From assembly GCF_900186585.1 (NCBI RefSeq), contig NZ_FYDD01000004.1, positions 930,001 to 994,000 of the forward strand: 64,000 nucleotides of DNA, read 5' to 3'. The notes under the pieces were generated by a model. The model ran no database searches and was not told the DNA's origin. It worked only from the letters and a program-made list of their open reading frames with translations. Source of the DNA: Massiliimalia timonensis. Lineage in GTDB: Bacteria > Bacillota > Clostridia > Oscillospirales > Ruminococcaceae. The position numbers and the translations under genes were made by a program. Below, piece after piece: positions 53,242 through 61,829 of this stretch (position 1 is its first letter; every line of letters starts with the position of its first letter).

Positions 53242-53691
53242 ATGAAAAAAATTTATCTGGCGGGATATGATGTGTTTTATCCTGACGCGGCGGGGCGGGG
53301 ACAGGCTATGAAACAGCTGTGTAAGAGGTACGGCTTTGAGGGGCTTTATCCTTTGGACAACGAGGCGCAGTCTGCGCAGGAAATTCTGGCGGGGAACCTA
53401 AAGCTGATTGAAGAGGCGGATATTGTGATGGCGAACATGAACCCTTTCCGGGGAATGGAGCCTGATTCTGGCACGGCCTTTGAGGTGGGGTATGCCGTGG
53501 CTAAAGGGAAAAGGATTTATGTATACTTGGAAGATTGCCGCACTTTGCGTCAAAAAATTGGGGAAACAGATGCCCGGGGATTTGCAGTGGAGGATTTTTC
53601 ACTGCCGCTGAACCTAATGATCGCCTGCAGTGCGGTTGTGGTAGAGGGCGGGCTGGAAGACTGCCTGCGCCGGACCAAGGCAGGAGAATAA
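53242..53691 (+). CDS. Nucleoside 2-deoxyribosyltransferase
   Basis: 149 residues; exchanges bases between deoxyribonucleosides. Start IYLAGYDVFYPDA, ADIVMANMNPFRGMEPDSGTAFEVGYA with the nucleophile Glu in the TAFEVG motif, and a C-terminal NLMIACSAV. AGGAGG ribosome site before the ATG. Single gene between its promoter and a terminator. Confidence 0.92.
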   Translation: MKKIYLAGYDVFYPDAAGRGQAMKQLCKRYGFEGLYPLDNEAQSAQEILAGNLKLIEEADIVMANMNPFRGMEPDSGTAFEVGYAVAKGKRIYVYLEDCRTLRQKIGETDARGFAVEDFSLPLNLMIACSAVVVEGGLEDCLRRTKAGE

Positions 53692-53693
53692 AA

Positions 53694-53730
53694 CAAGAAG
53701 CCGTGATGAATTTTTTCATCACGGCTTCTT
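53694..53730. terminator. Bidirectional hairpin terminator
   Basis: AGAAGCCGTGATGAA / TTCATCACGGCTTCT with TTTT loop, between convergent genes; T-runs are short. Confidence 0.7.
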
Positions 53731-53745
53731 GTATGGATCGTTTTT

Positions 53746-55536
53746 TCATGATCCAATCACGATTTCCTCGTTGTTGAACAGGGAAAAGAACTCTGTATAG
53801 GAGGTTTTTCCGCTTTTGATATTTTCTGCCAAATACAGAAGGTTTTCTACATTGACGCAGGCCCCTTGTATTTTTCTCATGGTGGAGATGTATGAAAGGC
53901 CCTTTTTAAAATTCCCCTTTAGATAGGAGGTAACAAACAGAAAGGTGAAATCGGTTACCGATGGATCAAAGCTTTTCCACCATTCATTTGAGGGAACGCC
54001 GGGAATCCTTTGCTGGTTTTCTTCAATATACCTGGACATTTCATCCCGGCAGCCAGCATCCAGATTAAACCCGTCTTTATAGGATTTGTTGTCAATGATC
54101 GTTCCCTGTGTTCCGTAAGAGAGGATGACATCCGGCCTGTTGGAATCCCCCAGCCGGCTGCCGGAAAAATCAAGTTCTTTGGTAAAAAGCTTTGCTGTTT
54201 GGATTTCAAATTCTTTTGCTTCTAAATTTTTCTTTGCCTTTGTGTCTGCGTCGCTGTACGCAAGATCGACCAGAAGTAGGTAGCTGTGGCTTATATGATG
54301 CAGCTTCTTGCGGATCTTATCCTTTAGTTCTGTGATATGTTCCTTCCTGATCGCGGAAGGTGAAGGAAGGATCTCAAGCCCGATAATGATGTCGACGAGT
54401 TTATATTTGCCGCCGTCCTTCGAGATCGTGATACCAATGTTTTGGAAATTATCCAGTTCATCCTGAATGACGCTTTCGGTTTCCATGATTCCCGATCCGT
54501 GCAGATATTGCTGGATCGACGCAATGGTTTTTCCGGTTTTTAACGAGTTTAAAATCTGCGCCCTTCTGAGCCGGATATAATTGGCGTTCGGCACTTTTGT
54601 GGCCAGCATTTCAAATTTTACGATTTTTGGGATCCTGGCATTGCTGGAACCCCCTTTGGACTTTTTCAGGGCCAGCTCTCCCGCACGGGTGATCTGCCAT
54701 GCGCGGAGCGTTATTGTATAGGTGGTTCCCAAATAGGTTTCGGTGACGTCTTTATACATGGGCTTGACCCATTTCATTTGGCTGAGCCAGTTTGCTATAG
54801 TTCTGGCATATTTGTCTGAATCGCCCTCTTCATTCTGCTTGATGTCCTGTTGTTTTGCGGCCGGGGCAGTGCTGTAATCGTAGACAAAAATTTCCTGAGG
54901 AATAGAGGTAAATCCCATTTCTCCCTGAAAACCAAGCTGGGCGCCGATTTCAAATTTTGTTTTGGGCTTTTGATCCGACAAGATTTCCAAAACCCGGTAT
55001 ACCGGCGGGTAGGATAAGAGCGCCTGTGTAAAAACCTCTTGTTCCTCTACGGTGTCCTTTGCGTGTACCAGCCGTACTCCTAAATCGGTGATTTTACAGG
55101 AGTCGGTACTGGGACTATGTTTGATCAGCCCGGTGGAAACCGCCCATCTTAAATAGCCGTCGGCTGTCCAATCGTCGACATAGGGCTTCTTGATCTTTTC
55201 TTCGTTTCCATCCTCTCTGACGATGAATTTTGAGGAGGAATGGGCGTCGATAGCGGCTTGCACGATCCCGGTGCAGATGGCATCCTTTCTGGATTTTGCG
55301 CCGTTTAACCCCTTTCCTTTCAGCAGGTCATAAGAGATCTCGATCTTCTCTTTTGACAGTTCCAGAATAAATTGGTCATAGTGCTCCCGGGTAATAAACC
55401 GATATTCCAGTAGTTTGGGGAGTCTGTTTGTTCTAAGGTCTATATTGCTGTCAGAATCCTTTTGAAAAATGCCGGTAATATATTTTAGTGTTTCAAGACG
55501 GTTCGGATTTTGCACCCACCCAAACGTTCTTGACAT
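53746..55536 (-). CDS. Putative AlwI-family type II restriction endonuclease
   Basis: 596 residues. Begins SRTFGWVQNPNRLETLKYI, as I recall for AlwI-family enzymes, has winged-helix-like middle regions (WAVSTGLIKHSPSTDSCKIT) and a C-terminal PD-(D/E)xK core: E442-E444 region, P468-D469 and D482-N-K484. AlwI-family enzymes cut outside short asymmetric sites (AlwI itself GGATC). Two adjacent adenine methyltransferases, one per strand of an asymmetric site, agree with a type IIS system. Start follows GGAGGAGG. The recognition site is not determinable here. Confidence 0.72.
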   Translation of the reverse strand: MSRTFGWVQNPNRLETLKYITGIFQKDSDSNIDLRTNRLPKLLEYRFITREHYDQFILELSKEKIEISYDLLKGKGLNGAKSRKDAICTGIVQAAIDAHSSSKFIVREDGNEEKIKKPYVDDWTADGYLRWAVSTGLIKHSPSTDSCKITDLGVRLVHAKDTVEEQEVFTQALLSYPPVYRVLEILSDQKPKTKFEIGAQLGFQGEMGFTSIPQEIFVYDYSTAPAAKQQDIKQNEEGDSDKYARTIANWLSQMKWVKPMYKDVTETYLGTTYTITLRAWQITRAGELALKKSKGGSSNARIPKIVKFEMLATKVPNANYIRLRRAQILNSLKTGKTIASIQQYLHGSGIMETESVIQDELDNFQNIGITISKDGGKYKLVDIIIGLEILPSPSAIRKEHITELKDKIRKKLHHISHSYLLLVDLAYSDADTKAKKNLEAKEFEIQTAKLFTKELDFSGSRLGDSNRPDVILSYGTQGTIIDNKSYKDGFNLDAGCRDEMSRYIEENQQRIPGVPSNEWWKSFDPSVTDFTFLFVTSYLKGNFKKGLSYISTMRKIQGACVNVENLLYLAENIKSGKTSYTEFFSLFNNEEIVIGS

Positions 55537-55551
55537 GGTATCCTCCTCCTT

Positions 55552-56409
55552 TTAATAATTGGTAATTAAAACCTCGCGAGTTTTTTTGTCCCTGTTTTTC
55601 GCATGATAGTTACTGTTTTTGTAACTATAATTGATTTTATGAGTGTGGTATTTTTTCTTCCATTCGATCAGTTCCTGGTTTTTGATCCCTTTATGCTCTG
55701 TAACGTTGGATAGCGCAAACCTTGCCCCCTGACGGTCAAGCTGGTCCAACAATGCAAATAACGCTTGATCGTCGGCTTTTCCCCAACCGTGGAAGCCGCG
55801 TTTCCCATCGTTATAGCTGCCTGTAGTGATTAAATAAGGCGGGTCTGCATACAGGAAATCCCCTTGCGTAAGGTCCGAAAGATCTAGATCCTGAAAATGG
55901 ACTGACGAAAACTCTATGGGCTGAATGTTTTTATGGAACTGTATCAGATTAGCCCTAATACTGGAATTAAAGCTGCTTCTGTTCAACCCGAACGGCGAGT
56001 TGAATTCATGCTTGCTGTTAAAACGGAATTGGTAATTAAAGGCATAGCAGACCAGAATATAAAGATCCAAAGGATTGCGGGTACTGCTTTCATTATACGC
56101 TTTCCGGAACAGGTTGTAGGACTCCTTATCGGTGATCGACAAATGATTTTGCTCAATGGTCGTGTCAAGATAGGCCAGAAGCTCCTCGATGGTCATGGAC
56201 TGGAATGTTTGATAAATACCGATCACATAGTGGTTGATATCATTTGCCCGGATCCTATTTGCCCGGATATTGGAGCAAACGTCACAGCCGCCGGCGAACA
56301 GGTCGACCATTGTATTGATCCTTTTTGGAAAAAATTTAGTAAGCTGGGGCAGCAGCTTATATTTTCCACCAATATAATTTAAGGGGGATTTATGATAGTT
56401 ATGCTCCAC
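55552..56409 (-). CDS. DNA N6-adenine methyltransferase (D12 class), second
   Basis: 285 residues, Dam-like. Motif X LNYIGGKYKLLPQL, motif I DLFAGG (36-41), and catalytic motif IV ADPPY (188-192). GTG start at 56409 is chosen because AAGGAG (56417-56422 on the complement) lies seven bases upstream; a TTG at 56427 lacks a site. Starts within the end of the first methyltransferase (11-base overlap) and is followed 15 bases later by the endonuclease. It likely protects one strand of the recognition site. Confidence 0.88.
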   Translation of the reverse strand: MEHNYHKSPLNYIGGKYKLLPQLTKFFPKRINTMVDLFAGGCDVCSNIRANRIRANDINHYVIGIYQTFQSMTIEELLAYLDTTIEQNHLSITDKESYNLFRKAYNESSTRNPLDLYILVCYAFNYQFRFNSKHEFNSPFGLNRSSFNSSIRANLIQFHKNIQPIEFSSVHFQDLDLSDLTQGDFLYADPPYLITTGSYNDGKRGFHGWGKADDQALFALLDQLDRQGARFALSNVTEHKGIKNQELIEWKKKYHTHKINYSYKNSNYHAKNRDKKTREVLITNY

Positions 56410-57436
56410 TTTCCCGCTCCTTTTCAAAAAAGTATATTTGCTCTTTTAATCCCGACTGATGATTGGGGATCTTGCTTTTGTATCTTCGGTATTCCATTTC
56501 TATCAGCCGGAAGCTGTGTTTCTTCGCATGTTTTTTACAGATAGCGGTGAGTTCTTCCGTGGAAAGCAGGCCTTCGTTGTTGTAGCTGATCATAATATAC
56601 CGCACGTCGGCCAGCTGTATCATGGTTTCAAAGGCTTCAGCCGCTTTTGACTTCATGCAAAATTTTGATTTTTGCCGGTCATAGCTGCGCAGGCCAGTAA
56701 TGCCAGAAATATCAGGCTGGTCATACAAGGCGATCGTTTCCAGTACATGGTAATTGGGCAGATACTGTCGCGCATTATAAGGCGGATCCGCATATAAAAG
56801 ATCGGCTTTGACCTTACCCAACACATCGGTGTAATCCAAATTCATGGATACTGATTTTTGGGAAGAGGGGATGATCACCGGGGCTTTTAATTCGATGTCG
56901 CGGTAGGTTCGTGCATCCCAGTGCTTTAAGTAAGCGGCATATACCCCTGCAATGTTGCTGACATAGGGCACCGCCGCGATCAAGGCTGCCAGCAGGTAAA
57001 AATATTCGTCTTCTGAAAGCCGATCTTTCCATTCCTCGATTTGTTTTCGGATGATGTCTATTTTGATAGCATTTTCATTTTGAAAGTACATTCTGTCACA
57101 GGTTTCATTAGGGGAATAATTGCGGTATACAAAACAGTCCTCCAGCTTGTACCCCGTGTCCTCTAATTTTAAGCTGTTGAGGTACTGGATAGGGTCTGGA
57201 ATTCCCAGCCGGTCAAATTTTGGCGTTTCATTTAAGTCTAACGTTCCCCGGTTTAACACATAGGAAAAGTACAAAAAGTCGTTAGAGTAAACCTGATACC
57301 CCTGTTTTTTAAGTGCGGCCGATACTGCGCCGCTGCCGGCAAACACATCAATGACAGACCCCGCCTGCTTTGCTTTCTTTTGTATCGTGCCGATAATCTC
57401 ACTTGTCAATAATGCTTTTCCGCCAATGTATCTCAT
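56399..57436 (-). CDS. DNA N6-adenine methyltransferase (D12 class), first
   Basis: 345 residues. MRYIGGKALL (motif X), DVFAGSGAVSA (motif I, 31-40), catalytic ADPPY (216-220) and MISYNNEG. It belongs to the D12 class like its neighbour but is clearly different in sequence, as expected of paired enzymes for an asymmetric site. First gene of the operon, expressed before the endonuclease, which suits protection of the host. AGGAGC precedes the ATG. Confidence 0.87.
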   Translation of the reverse strand: MRYIGGKALLTSEIIGTIQKKAKQAGSVIDVFAGSGAVSAALKKQGYQVYSNDFLYFSYVLNRGTLDLNETPKFDRLGIPDPIQYLNSLKLEDTGYKLEDCFVYRNYSPNETCDRMYFQNENAIKIDIIRKQIEEWKDRLSEDEYFYLLAALIAAVPYVSNIAGVYAAYLKHWDARTYRDIELKAPVIIPSSQKSVSMNLDYTDVLGKVKADLLYADPPYNARQYLPNYHVLETIALYDQPDISGITGLRSYDRQKSKFCMKSKAAEAFETMIQLADVRYIMISYNNEGLLSTEELTAICKKHAKKHSFRLIEMEYRRYKSKIPNHQSGLKEQIYFFEKERESGA

Positions 57437-57513
57437 GGATTTTCGCTCCTATTGTGTTGATGGGTATTAAAAAATAATTATCCTTGATAAAATAAGGCTG
57501 TAGATCAGGCTAT

Positions 57514-57551
57514 CCCCGGCACTGCCGATTTTTCTGCGGCATTTCACGGGG
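57514..57551 (-). other. Two-tier hairpin in restriction-modification leader
   Basis: CCCCG (57514-57518) with CGGGG (57547-57551), enclosing TGCCG (57523-57527) with CGGCA (57537-57541). Lies in the roughly 150-base leader and lacks a T-run on the minus strand, so it is not an obvious terminator. The remaining leader shows nothing else I recognise. Confidence 0.45.
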
Positions 57552-57593
57552 TTCTTTGCTGCGCTCAAAGTTTCAAAAATGTCTTTCATACAA

Positions 57594-57622
57594 ATTATAT
57601 CGAAATTTCGGGATAATATCAA
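57594..57622 (-). promoter_or_regulatory. Promoter of restriction-modification operon with palindrome
   Basis: Minus-strand TTGATA (57617-57622), 17-base spacer, TATAAT (57594-57599). The spacer contains the perfect palindrome CGAAATTTCG (57601-57610), a plausible operator. Confidence 0.65.
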
Positions 57623-57692
57623 GTTCCAAAAGTCTTTGTGGGGGCCGCTTTTACAGGAAACTTTTTGTTTTTTAGCTTCGCATAAAAGAAAC

Positions 57693-57734
57693 GCCCCTCC
57701 CCTTTGCCTGAATGCTCAGGCAAAGGGGAGGGGC
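57693..57734 (-). terminator. Strong terminator of trpB
   Basis: An 18-19 base-pair perfect stem (about 57693-57711 with 57716-57734), then TTTCTTTT on the minus strand. Confidence 0.88.
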
Positions 57735-57769
57735 TTGATTATTTTTCTTTTAACAGAAAAGGTTTTCGG

Positions 57770-58990
57770 TTAGCGGATCCCGTATTTTTCGATCACATAA
57801 TCCATATCCTTGTCGCCTCTTCCAGAGAGGTTAATCAGGACGGAGCCTTGATCCATTGTTTTGGCAAGCTTCATGCCAAAGGCAACCGCATGAGAGCTTT
57901 CGATCGCCGGAATAATCCCTTCTAAACGGGCTAATTTGTAGAAAGCATCGATCGTTTCTTCGTCGTCGATCACATCGTATTTTACCCTGCCGATTTCCTG
58001 CAAAAATGCATGTTCAGGACCGGAAGAAGGGTAGTCTAAGCCGCTTGCAACAGAGTAAACGGGCGCTGGCTCTCCGTTTTCATTCTTCAGCATAATGCTG
58101 TTGAAGCCGTGCATAACACCTTCGGTACCGTATTTCAGGCTTGCGGCATGGTCGCCGAGCGATGCGCCCCTGCCAAGCGGTTCGATTCCATAAATATCCA
58201 CAGGATCATTTAAAAATCCGGCAAAAAATCCCGCCGCATTGCTTCCGCCGCCTACGCAGGCAACGATCGAGTCCGGAAGATGTCCGGTCATGTCAAGGAA
58301 CTGTTCTCTTGCTTCGATTCCTACTACACTCTGAAAATCGCGCACCATCATTGGGAAAGGATGGGGACCTACCACCGAGCCAATGCAGTAGATAGCATTG
58401 TCATATTCTTTGACATATGCCTCAAATGCCGCGTCAACAGCCTCCTTCAGTGTTTGCAGGCCGTGCGTGACCTCAACGACATTTGCGCCGAGGATCTTCA
58501 TCCTGGCGACATTGGGAGCCTGCTTTTTAATATCCACTGAGCCCATATAGATGTCGCATTCCAGTCCAAAGTATGCCGCCGCAGTTGCAAGGGCCACCCC
58601 ATGCTGGCCGGCGCCTGTTTCGGCGATCACCTTTTTTTTGCCCATATATTTGGCAAGAAGCGCTTCTCCCATACAATGGTTCAACTTGTGGGCGCCCGTA
58701 TGGTTTAGATCCTCACGCTTTGCGTAAAGCTGTACTTTTCCGCCGAGCGACTCGGAAAGCCGCTCCAGATGTGAGATAGGGGTAGGCCTGCCCTGAAATT
58801 CTTTTCTGATCCTGCGCAGCTCTGCAATGAATTTTCTGGACTGGCAGATCGAGTAGTAGGCTTCTGTGATCTCGGACATAACTTCTTTGAGCTTATCGTC
58901 AATGTACATTCCGCCGTATTTTCCAAAGTAACCGTTTTTGTCGGGATAATTTCTAAAGTAGGTATCAAAATTGATATGATTAAATTCCAT
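57770..58990 (-). CDS. trpB: Tryptophan synthase beta chain
   Basis: 406 residues; joins indole and serine on pyridoxal phosphate. HTGAHKLNH with PLP lysine K102, [28 protein letters not shown] (phosphate loop), [13 protein letters not shown] and SGRGDKDMD are standard TrpB1 features. No trpA or other trp gene is adjacent, so it may salvage indole or pair with a distant TrpA. ATG 58990 has GGAGG eight bases upstream; an ATG-like start at 59005 would pass through the ribosome site. Controlled by a Trp T-box. Confidence 0.95.
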   Translation of the reverse strand: MEFNHINFDTYFRNYPDKNGYFGKYGGMYIDDKLKEVMSEITEAYYSICQSRKFIAELRRIRKEFQGRPTPISHLERLSESLGGKVQLYAKREDLNHTGAHKLNHCMGEALLAKYMGKKKVIAETGAGQHGVALATAAAYFGLECDIYMGSVDIKKQAPNVARMKILGANVVEVTHGLQTLKEAVDAAFEAYVKEYDNAIYCIGSVVGPHPFPMMVRDFQSVVGIEAREQFLDMTGHLPDSIVACVGGGSNAAGFFAGFLNDPVDIYGIEPLGRGASLGDHAASLKYGTEGVMHGFNSIMLKNENGEPAPVYSVASGLDYPSSGPEHAFLQEIGRVKYDVIDDEETIDAFYKLARLEGIIPAIESSHAVAFGMKLAKTMDQGSVLINLSGRGDKDMDYVIEKYGIR

Positions 58991-59053
58991 TTTATTTTCC
59001 TCCAACTCTCACAAAATTTATGTTTATACGTTTGTTTTTGATAAAAGGGTAAG

Positions 59054-59089
59054 TTATTTTAAGCAGCGCCATCGTTTCGTGAACAGCAT
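59054..59089 (-). CDS. Eleven-residue ORF with one Trp upstream of trpB
   Basis: Minus-strand AGGAGG, six bases, then ATG and MLFTKRWRCLK followed by TAA. It sits between the terminators of the leader and trpB (start 58990). A real leader peptide would let tryptophan supply affect the transcript a second time, but one Trp codon is weak evidence. Confidence 0.35.
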   Translation of the reverse strand: MLFTKRWRCLK

Positions 59090-59110
59090 ATTATACCTCC
59101 TGTAACAGAA

Positions 59111-59144
59111 AAACTCCTTTGACTCAATTCTGCCAAAGGAGTTT
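59111..59144 (-). terminator. Second hairpin/terminator in trpB leader
   Basis: AAACTCCTTTG / CAAAGGAGTTT with 12-base loop; on the minus strand followed by TTTTTC. Lies 7-40 bases after the T-box terminator. Confidence 0.6.
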
Positions 59145-59150
59145 GGAAAA

Positions 59151-59430
59151 TAAAAACGCCCTCAACAGAATCAATACAGATCTGTCAAGGACGAATAAAT
59201 TATTATCCGCGGTGCCACCTTGATTTCATGGGTATATCCCATGCACTTAGCAGGATACCTGCATATCCCCGGCAACTGACGTATGCCCACACGTTGCAGA
59301 ATACTTTGCGACGACTCGCATTTGACTGCACCCTCCGCGGTCCATTTGACAACTTGTTTCTTGCCTGATTTTCAGCGACGCAGGCTCTCTGTAAAGGCAT
59401 GGCTGCCGTTATCTCCGCTTCAACGGTTTA
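59151..59430 (-). ncRNA. T-box riboswitch, Trp-specific
   Basis: The conserved T-box AAGGTGGCACCGCGG lies at 59207-59222 (complement). Its terminator pairs GTCCTTGACAG (59182-59192) with CTGTTGAGGGC (59158-59168), followed by TTTTT. Upstream is Stem I, with AGAGAGCC and a specifier loop reading TGG then A (complement of 59342-59344), a Trp codon, which matches trpB. Another stem is CATGGG/CCCATG (59228-59244). Uncharged tRNA(Trp) would favour antitermination. Confidence 0.92.
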
Positions 59431-59447
59431 TCAATTTATTTTTTTAA

Positions 59448-59477
59448 ATTATATCACCCTAATGCGCTGTTTGTCAA
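59448..59477 (-). promoter_or_regulatory. Promoter of T-box-trpB transcript
   Basis: Minus-strand TTGACA (59472-59477), 18-base spacer, TATAAT (59448-59453). The -35 abuts the truncated binding-protein gene at 59478. Confidence 0.75.
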
Positions 59478-60029
59478 GAGAGAGTTTTTACTGTCGATGC
59501 CTTGGGCGCAGCTTATGCCAATGCAGCGAACAACTTTTTACAGGAGCAGGCGGCAATGATCTTTAATGGAAGCTGGATGATTGCTGATTTCAGCAATGAA
59601 GAAAAAGCGGTTGCTGGATTAGCGGACCATATTGGCTTTGCGATGTATCCGGAAAACGGATTGATTAAAACATATGCGGAGGGAAGCGTTATCTGTGCCA
59701 AGACCCCGGAAACTCAGGAAGCGGCTTTTACCTTCCTAAAAGAATACTGGTCTACTGAGCCGCAGGAAGACCGGATGGAGAAAGATGGGTCGATCCCGGT
59801 ATCCTCCGAAATTACAATAAGCGATGAATTTAAGGCTTCAAATCCGTTGTTTGTTGCTAACGTAGACGCTGTACAGAAAGCGGAAACTACCGTGCAGACC
59901 TTTGATGTTTTGGCATATGCTAGCGTAGTTGATGCGTTTGGTCAATATTACCCAGAATTGGCGGCGGGTTCGCTGGATGCAGCCGGTATGGCAGAAAAGC
60001 TTGATGAAGCAGCAGCAAAAGCGGAATAA
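59478..60029 (+). pseudogene. Truncated ABC sugar-binding protein (C-terminal part)
   Basis: About 183 codons encode the C-lobe of a family 1 extracellular solute-binding protein: FTVDALGAAYANAANNFLQE, then the typical AAMIFNGSWMIADF and AFTFLKEYW. The signal peptide and N-lobe (over 200 residues in the family) are missing; an in-frame stop lies at 59460-59462, with no ribosome site or promoter before the homology. The remnant is followed by its two permeases in the normal order, so the gene lost its 5' part by recombination. Confidence 0.85.
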
Positions 60030-60083
60030 TATGAAACCATCATATTTTGAAAAAATGTGATAAGAAAGGATTGAGAGCTTACT

Positions 60084-60950
60084 ATGCGTATCAAAAAAAG
60101 GTGGATTATATTGTTTTTGTTGCCAGGAATTGCATTGTTTTGCTTTGTCTTTCTGATCACAACAGTTCAGGTGTTCGCCACATCGTTCTGTAATTGGAGA
60201 ATCGGTGGTGAGATTTCATTCGAGGGCATAAACAATTACAAACAGCTTTTTATGTCGGATGATTTCTTGTCCGCGCTGAAAAATAATATTATCTGGATTG
60301 TTTTGCAGTCAACGATCCATGTTCTTTTTGGGCTGATCTTTGCTTTGATTATTTCACGCAGGAAAAAATACAGTGGTTTTTTTAGAACTGTCTACATGCT
60401 TCCAAATATTATCTCCAGTGCGGCGCTAGGGATGCTTTTTTACAATATTTTAAATCCAATGTATGGTCCAGTTAACAAGATCGTTCAATTTTTTGGTGTA
60501 AAGGACTTTAATGTGAATTGGTTTGCAGACGCAAATGTTGCATTTTTTGCAGTCACTATAACTTGGCTGCCTTTTGCGGCGATCGTTGCATTACTGGTAA
60601 TTGCAGAACTGTCCGCTATTTCGGAGGACATCCCAGAGGCGGCGGTAATTGATGGTGCCAACGAACTTCAATTAAACATTTATATCAAAATTCCTCTGGT
60701 AAGAAATGCTATTGGTACTGGTACGATCTTGGCGGCAACCTCTATGTTACAGAAGCTGGATATACTGATTATGACTTCAAATGGCGGTCCCGGTAACAAG
60801 ACGATGAACCTTCCTTTATTGATCTATAAAACTGCGTTTAAAGACAATAATTTTGGACTTGCTAATGCACAAGGTGTCATCCTGATTATTGTTGGGTTGA
60901 TCTCAATTGGATTGATCAATAAGATTTATCGTATGAATGATCCAATTTAG
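60084..60950 (+). CDS. Sugar ABC transporter permease (MalF/UgpA-like)
   Basis: 288 residues, six predicted helices. EAA loop: EDIPEAAVIDGANELQLNIYIKIPL. Carbohydrate CUT1-type permease by similarity of layout. It follows the truncated binding protein by 54 bases and precedes the second permease by 22. Without an intact binding protein and with the ATPase elsewhere (commonly a shared MsmK-like subunit), activity is uncertain. Ribosome site AAAGGA is 13 bases away and poor. Confidence 0.9.
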   Translation: MRIKKRWIILFLLPGIALFCFVFLITTVQVFATSFCNWRIGGEISFEGINNYKQLFMSDDFLSALKNNIIWIVLQSTIHVLFGLIFALIISRRKKYSGFFRTVYMLPNIISSAALGMLFYNILNPMYGPVNKIVQFFGVKDFNVNWFADANVAFFAVTITWLPFAAIVALLVIAELSAISEDIPEAAVIDGANELQLNIYIKIPLVRNAIGTGTILAATSMLQKLDILIMTSNGGPGNKTMNLPLLIYKTAFKDNNFGLANAQGVILIIVGLISIGLINKIYRMNDPI

Positions 60951-60972
60951 AGAAATTGAGGAAGGTGTAAAA

Positions 60973-61806
60973 ATGAAAGTATGCAAGAAGATCTTAGTAA
61001 AAATATTGATTTTTTTCTTTTTGGCTGTTACGCTGCTGGTTACATTGGGGCCTTTTTTGTGGGTGCTTTTTGCGTCGTTTCAAACCAACAAGGAAATTCT
61101 GGATTTTACTCTAGGATTTCCAAGTGGCGTGCAGATCAAAAACTATACTACGGCATTTCAACTTGCTCCCATTGTCCGGTATTATTTTAATAGTATTTTT
61201 GTAACCTTTTTTGGGGTGACCATCAACCTGATCGCTATGGGAATGGCGGCTTATGTGCTTTCACGTTTTCAATTTCGGGGACAGAACCTGATACGCCTTC
61301 TTTTTTCTATGGGTTTGCTGATCCCGGGTGCGGCGTTACTGCTGCCACTATATACTTCAGTCAGCGCAGTCGGTTTGTATGACAGTATGTGGGGGTTGAT
61401 CATTGTATATGTTGGGTTTGGCATACCTCAATCCCTTTTTATCATTTCTAGTTACTATAAAACGATCCCCAAGGAAATGGAAGAATCGGCTTATTTGGAT
61501 GGAGCGGGCTTCGTCAGGACCTATATTACGATTATTATGCCTTTGGCAAGACCTTCTTTTGCAACAGCCGGAGTGATGCAGTTTTTGCTGTGCTGGAACG
61601 AATTCCAATTTGCGTTAACATTGACAACGGGAGACAGAAGCCGTACTTTGCCGATCGCATTATATTATTTTAAAAGTTCGTTCGCCAGTGATTATGGAGC
61701 AATGTTTGCAGCAATCGTTTTAGTATCGTTACCTAGCATCATTGTTTATATCATCCTACAAAAATATGTGGTGACAGGAATGGTTGCTGGGGCTGTAAAA
61801 GGATAA
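60973..61806 (+). CDS. Sugar ABC transporter permease (MalG-like)
   Basis: 277 residues, six helices. TLGPFLWVLFASFQTNKEI and the EAA loop EMEESAYLDGAGFVRTYITI are typical of the second CUT1 permease. ATG 60973 has GGAAGGTG six bases upstream; an earlier ATG at 60937 overlaps the first permease. Operon with a glycosidase 23 bases downstream, so the imported sugar is probably the product of, or substrate for, that enzyme. Confidence 0.91.
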   Translation: MKVCKKILVKILIFFFLAVTLLVTLGPFLWVLFASFQTNKEILDFTLGFPSGVQIKNYTTAFQLAPIVRYYFNSIFVTFFGVTINLIAMGMAAYVLSRFQFRGQNLIRLLFSMGLLIPGAALLLPLYTSVSAVGLYDSMWGLIIVYVGFGIPQSLFIISSYYKTIPKEMEESAYLDGAGFVRTYITIIMPLARPSFATAGVMQFLLCWNEFQFALTLTTGDRSRTLPIALYYFKSSFASDYGAMFAAIVLVSLPSIIVYIILQKYVVTGMVAGAVKG

Positions 61807-61829
61807 AATTAAGAAAGGAATATATCGAA

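Noticed and set aside
59203-59400. A 65-codon minus-strand frame
   Set aside because: It coincides with the T-box Stem I and antiterminator, whose RNA motifs explain the sequence.
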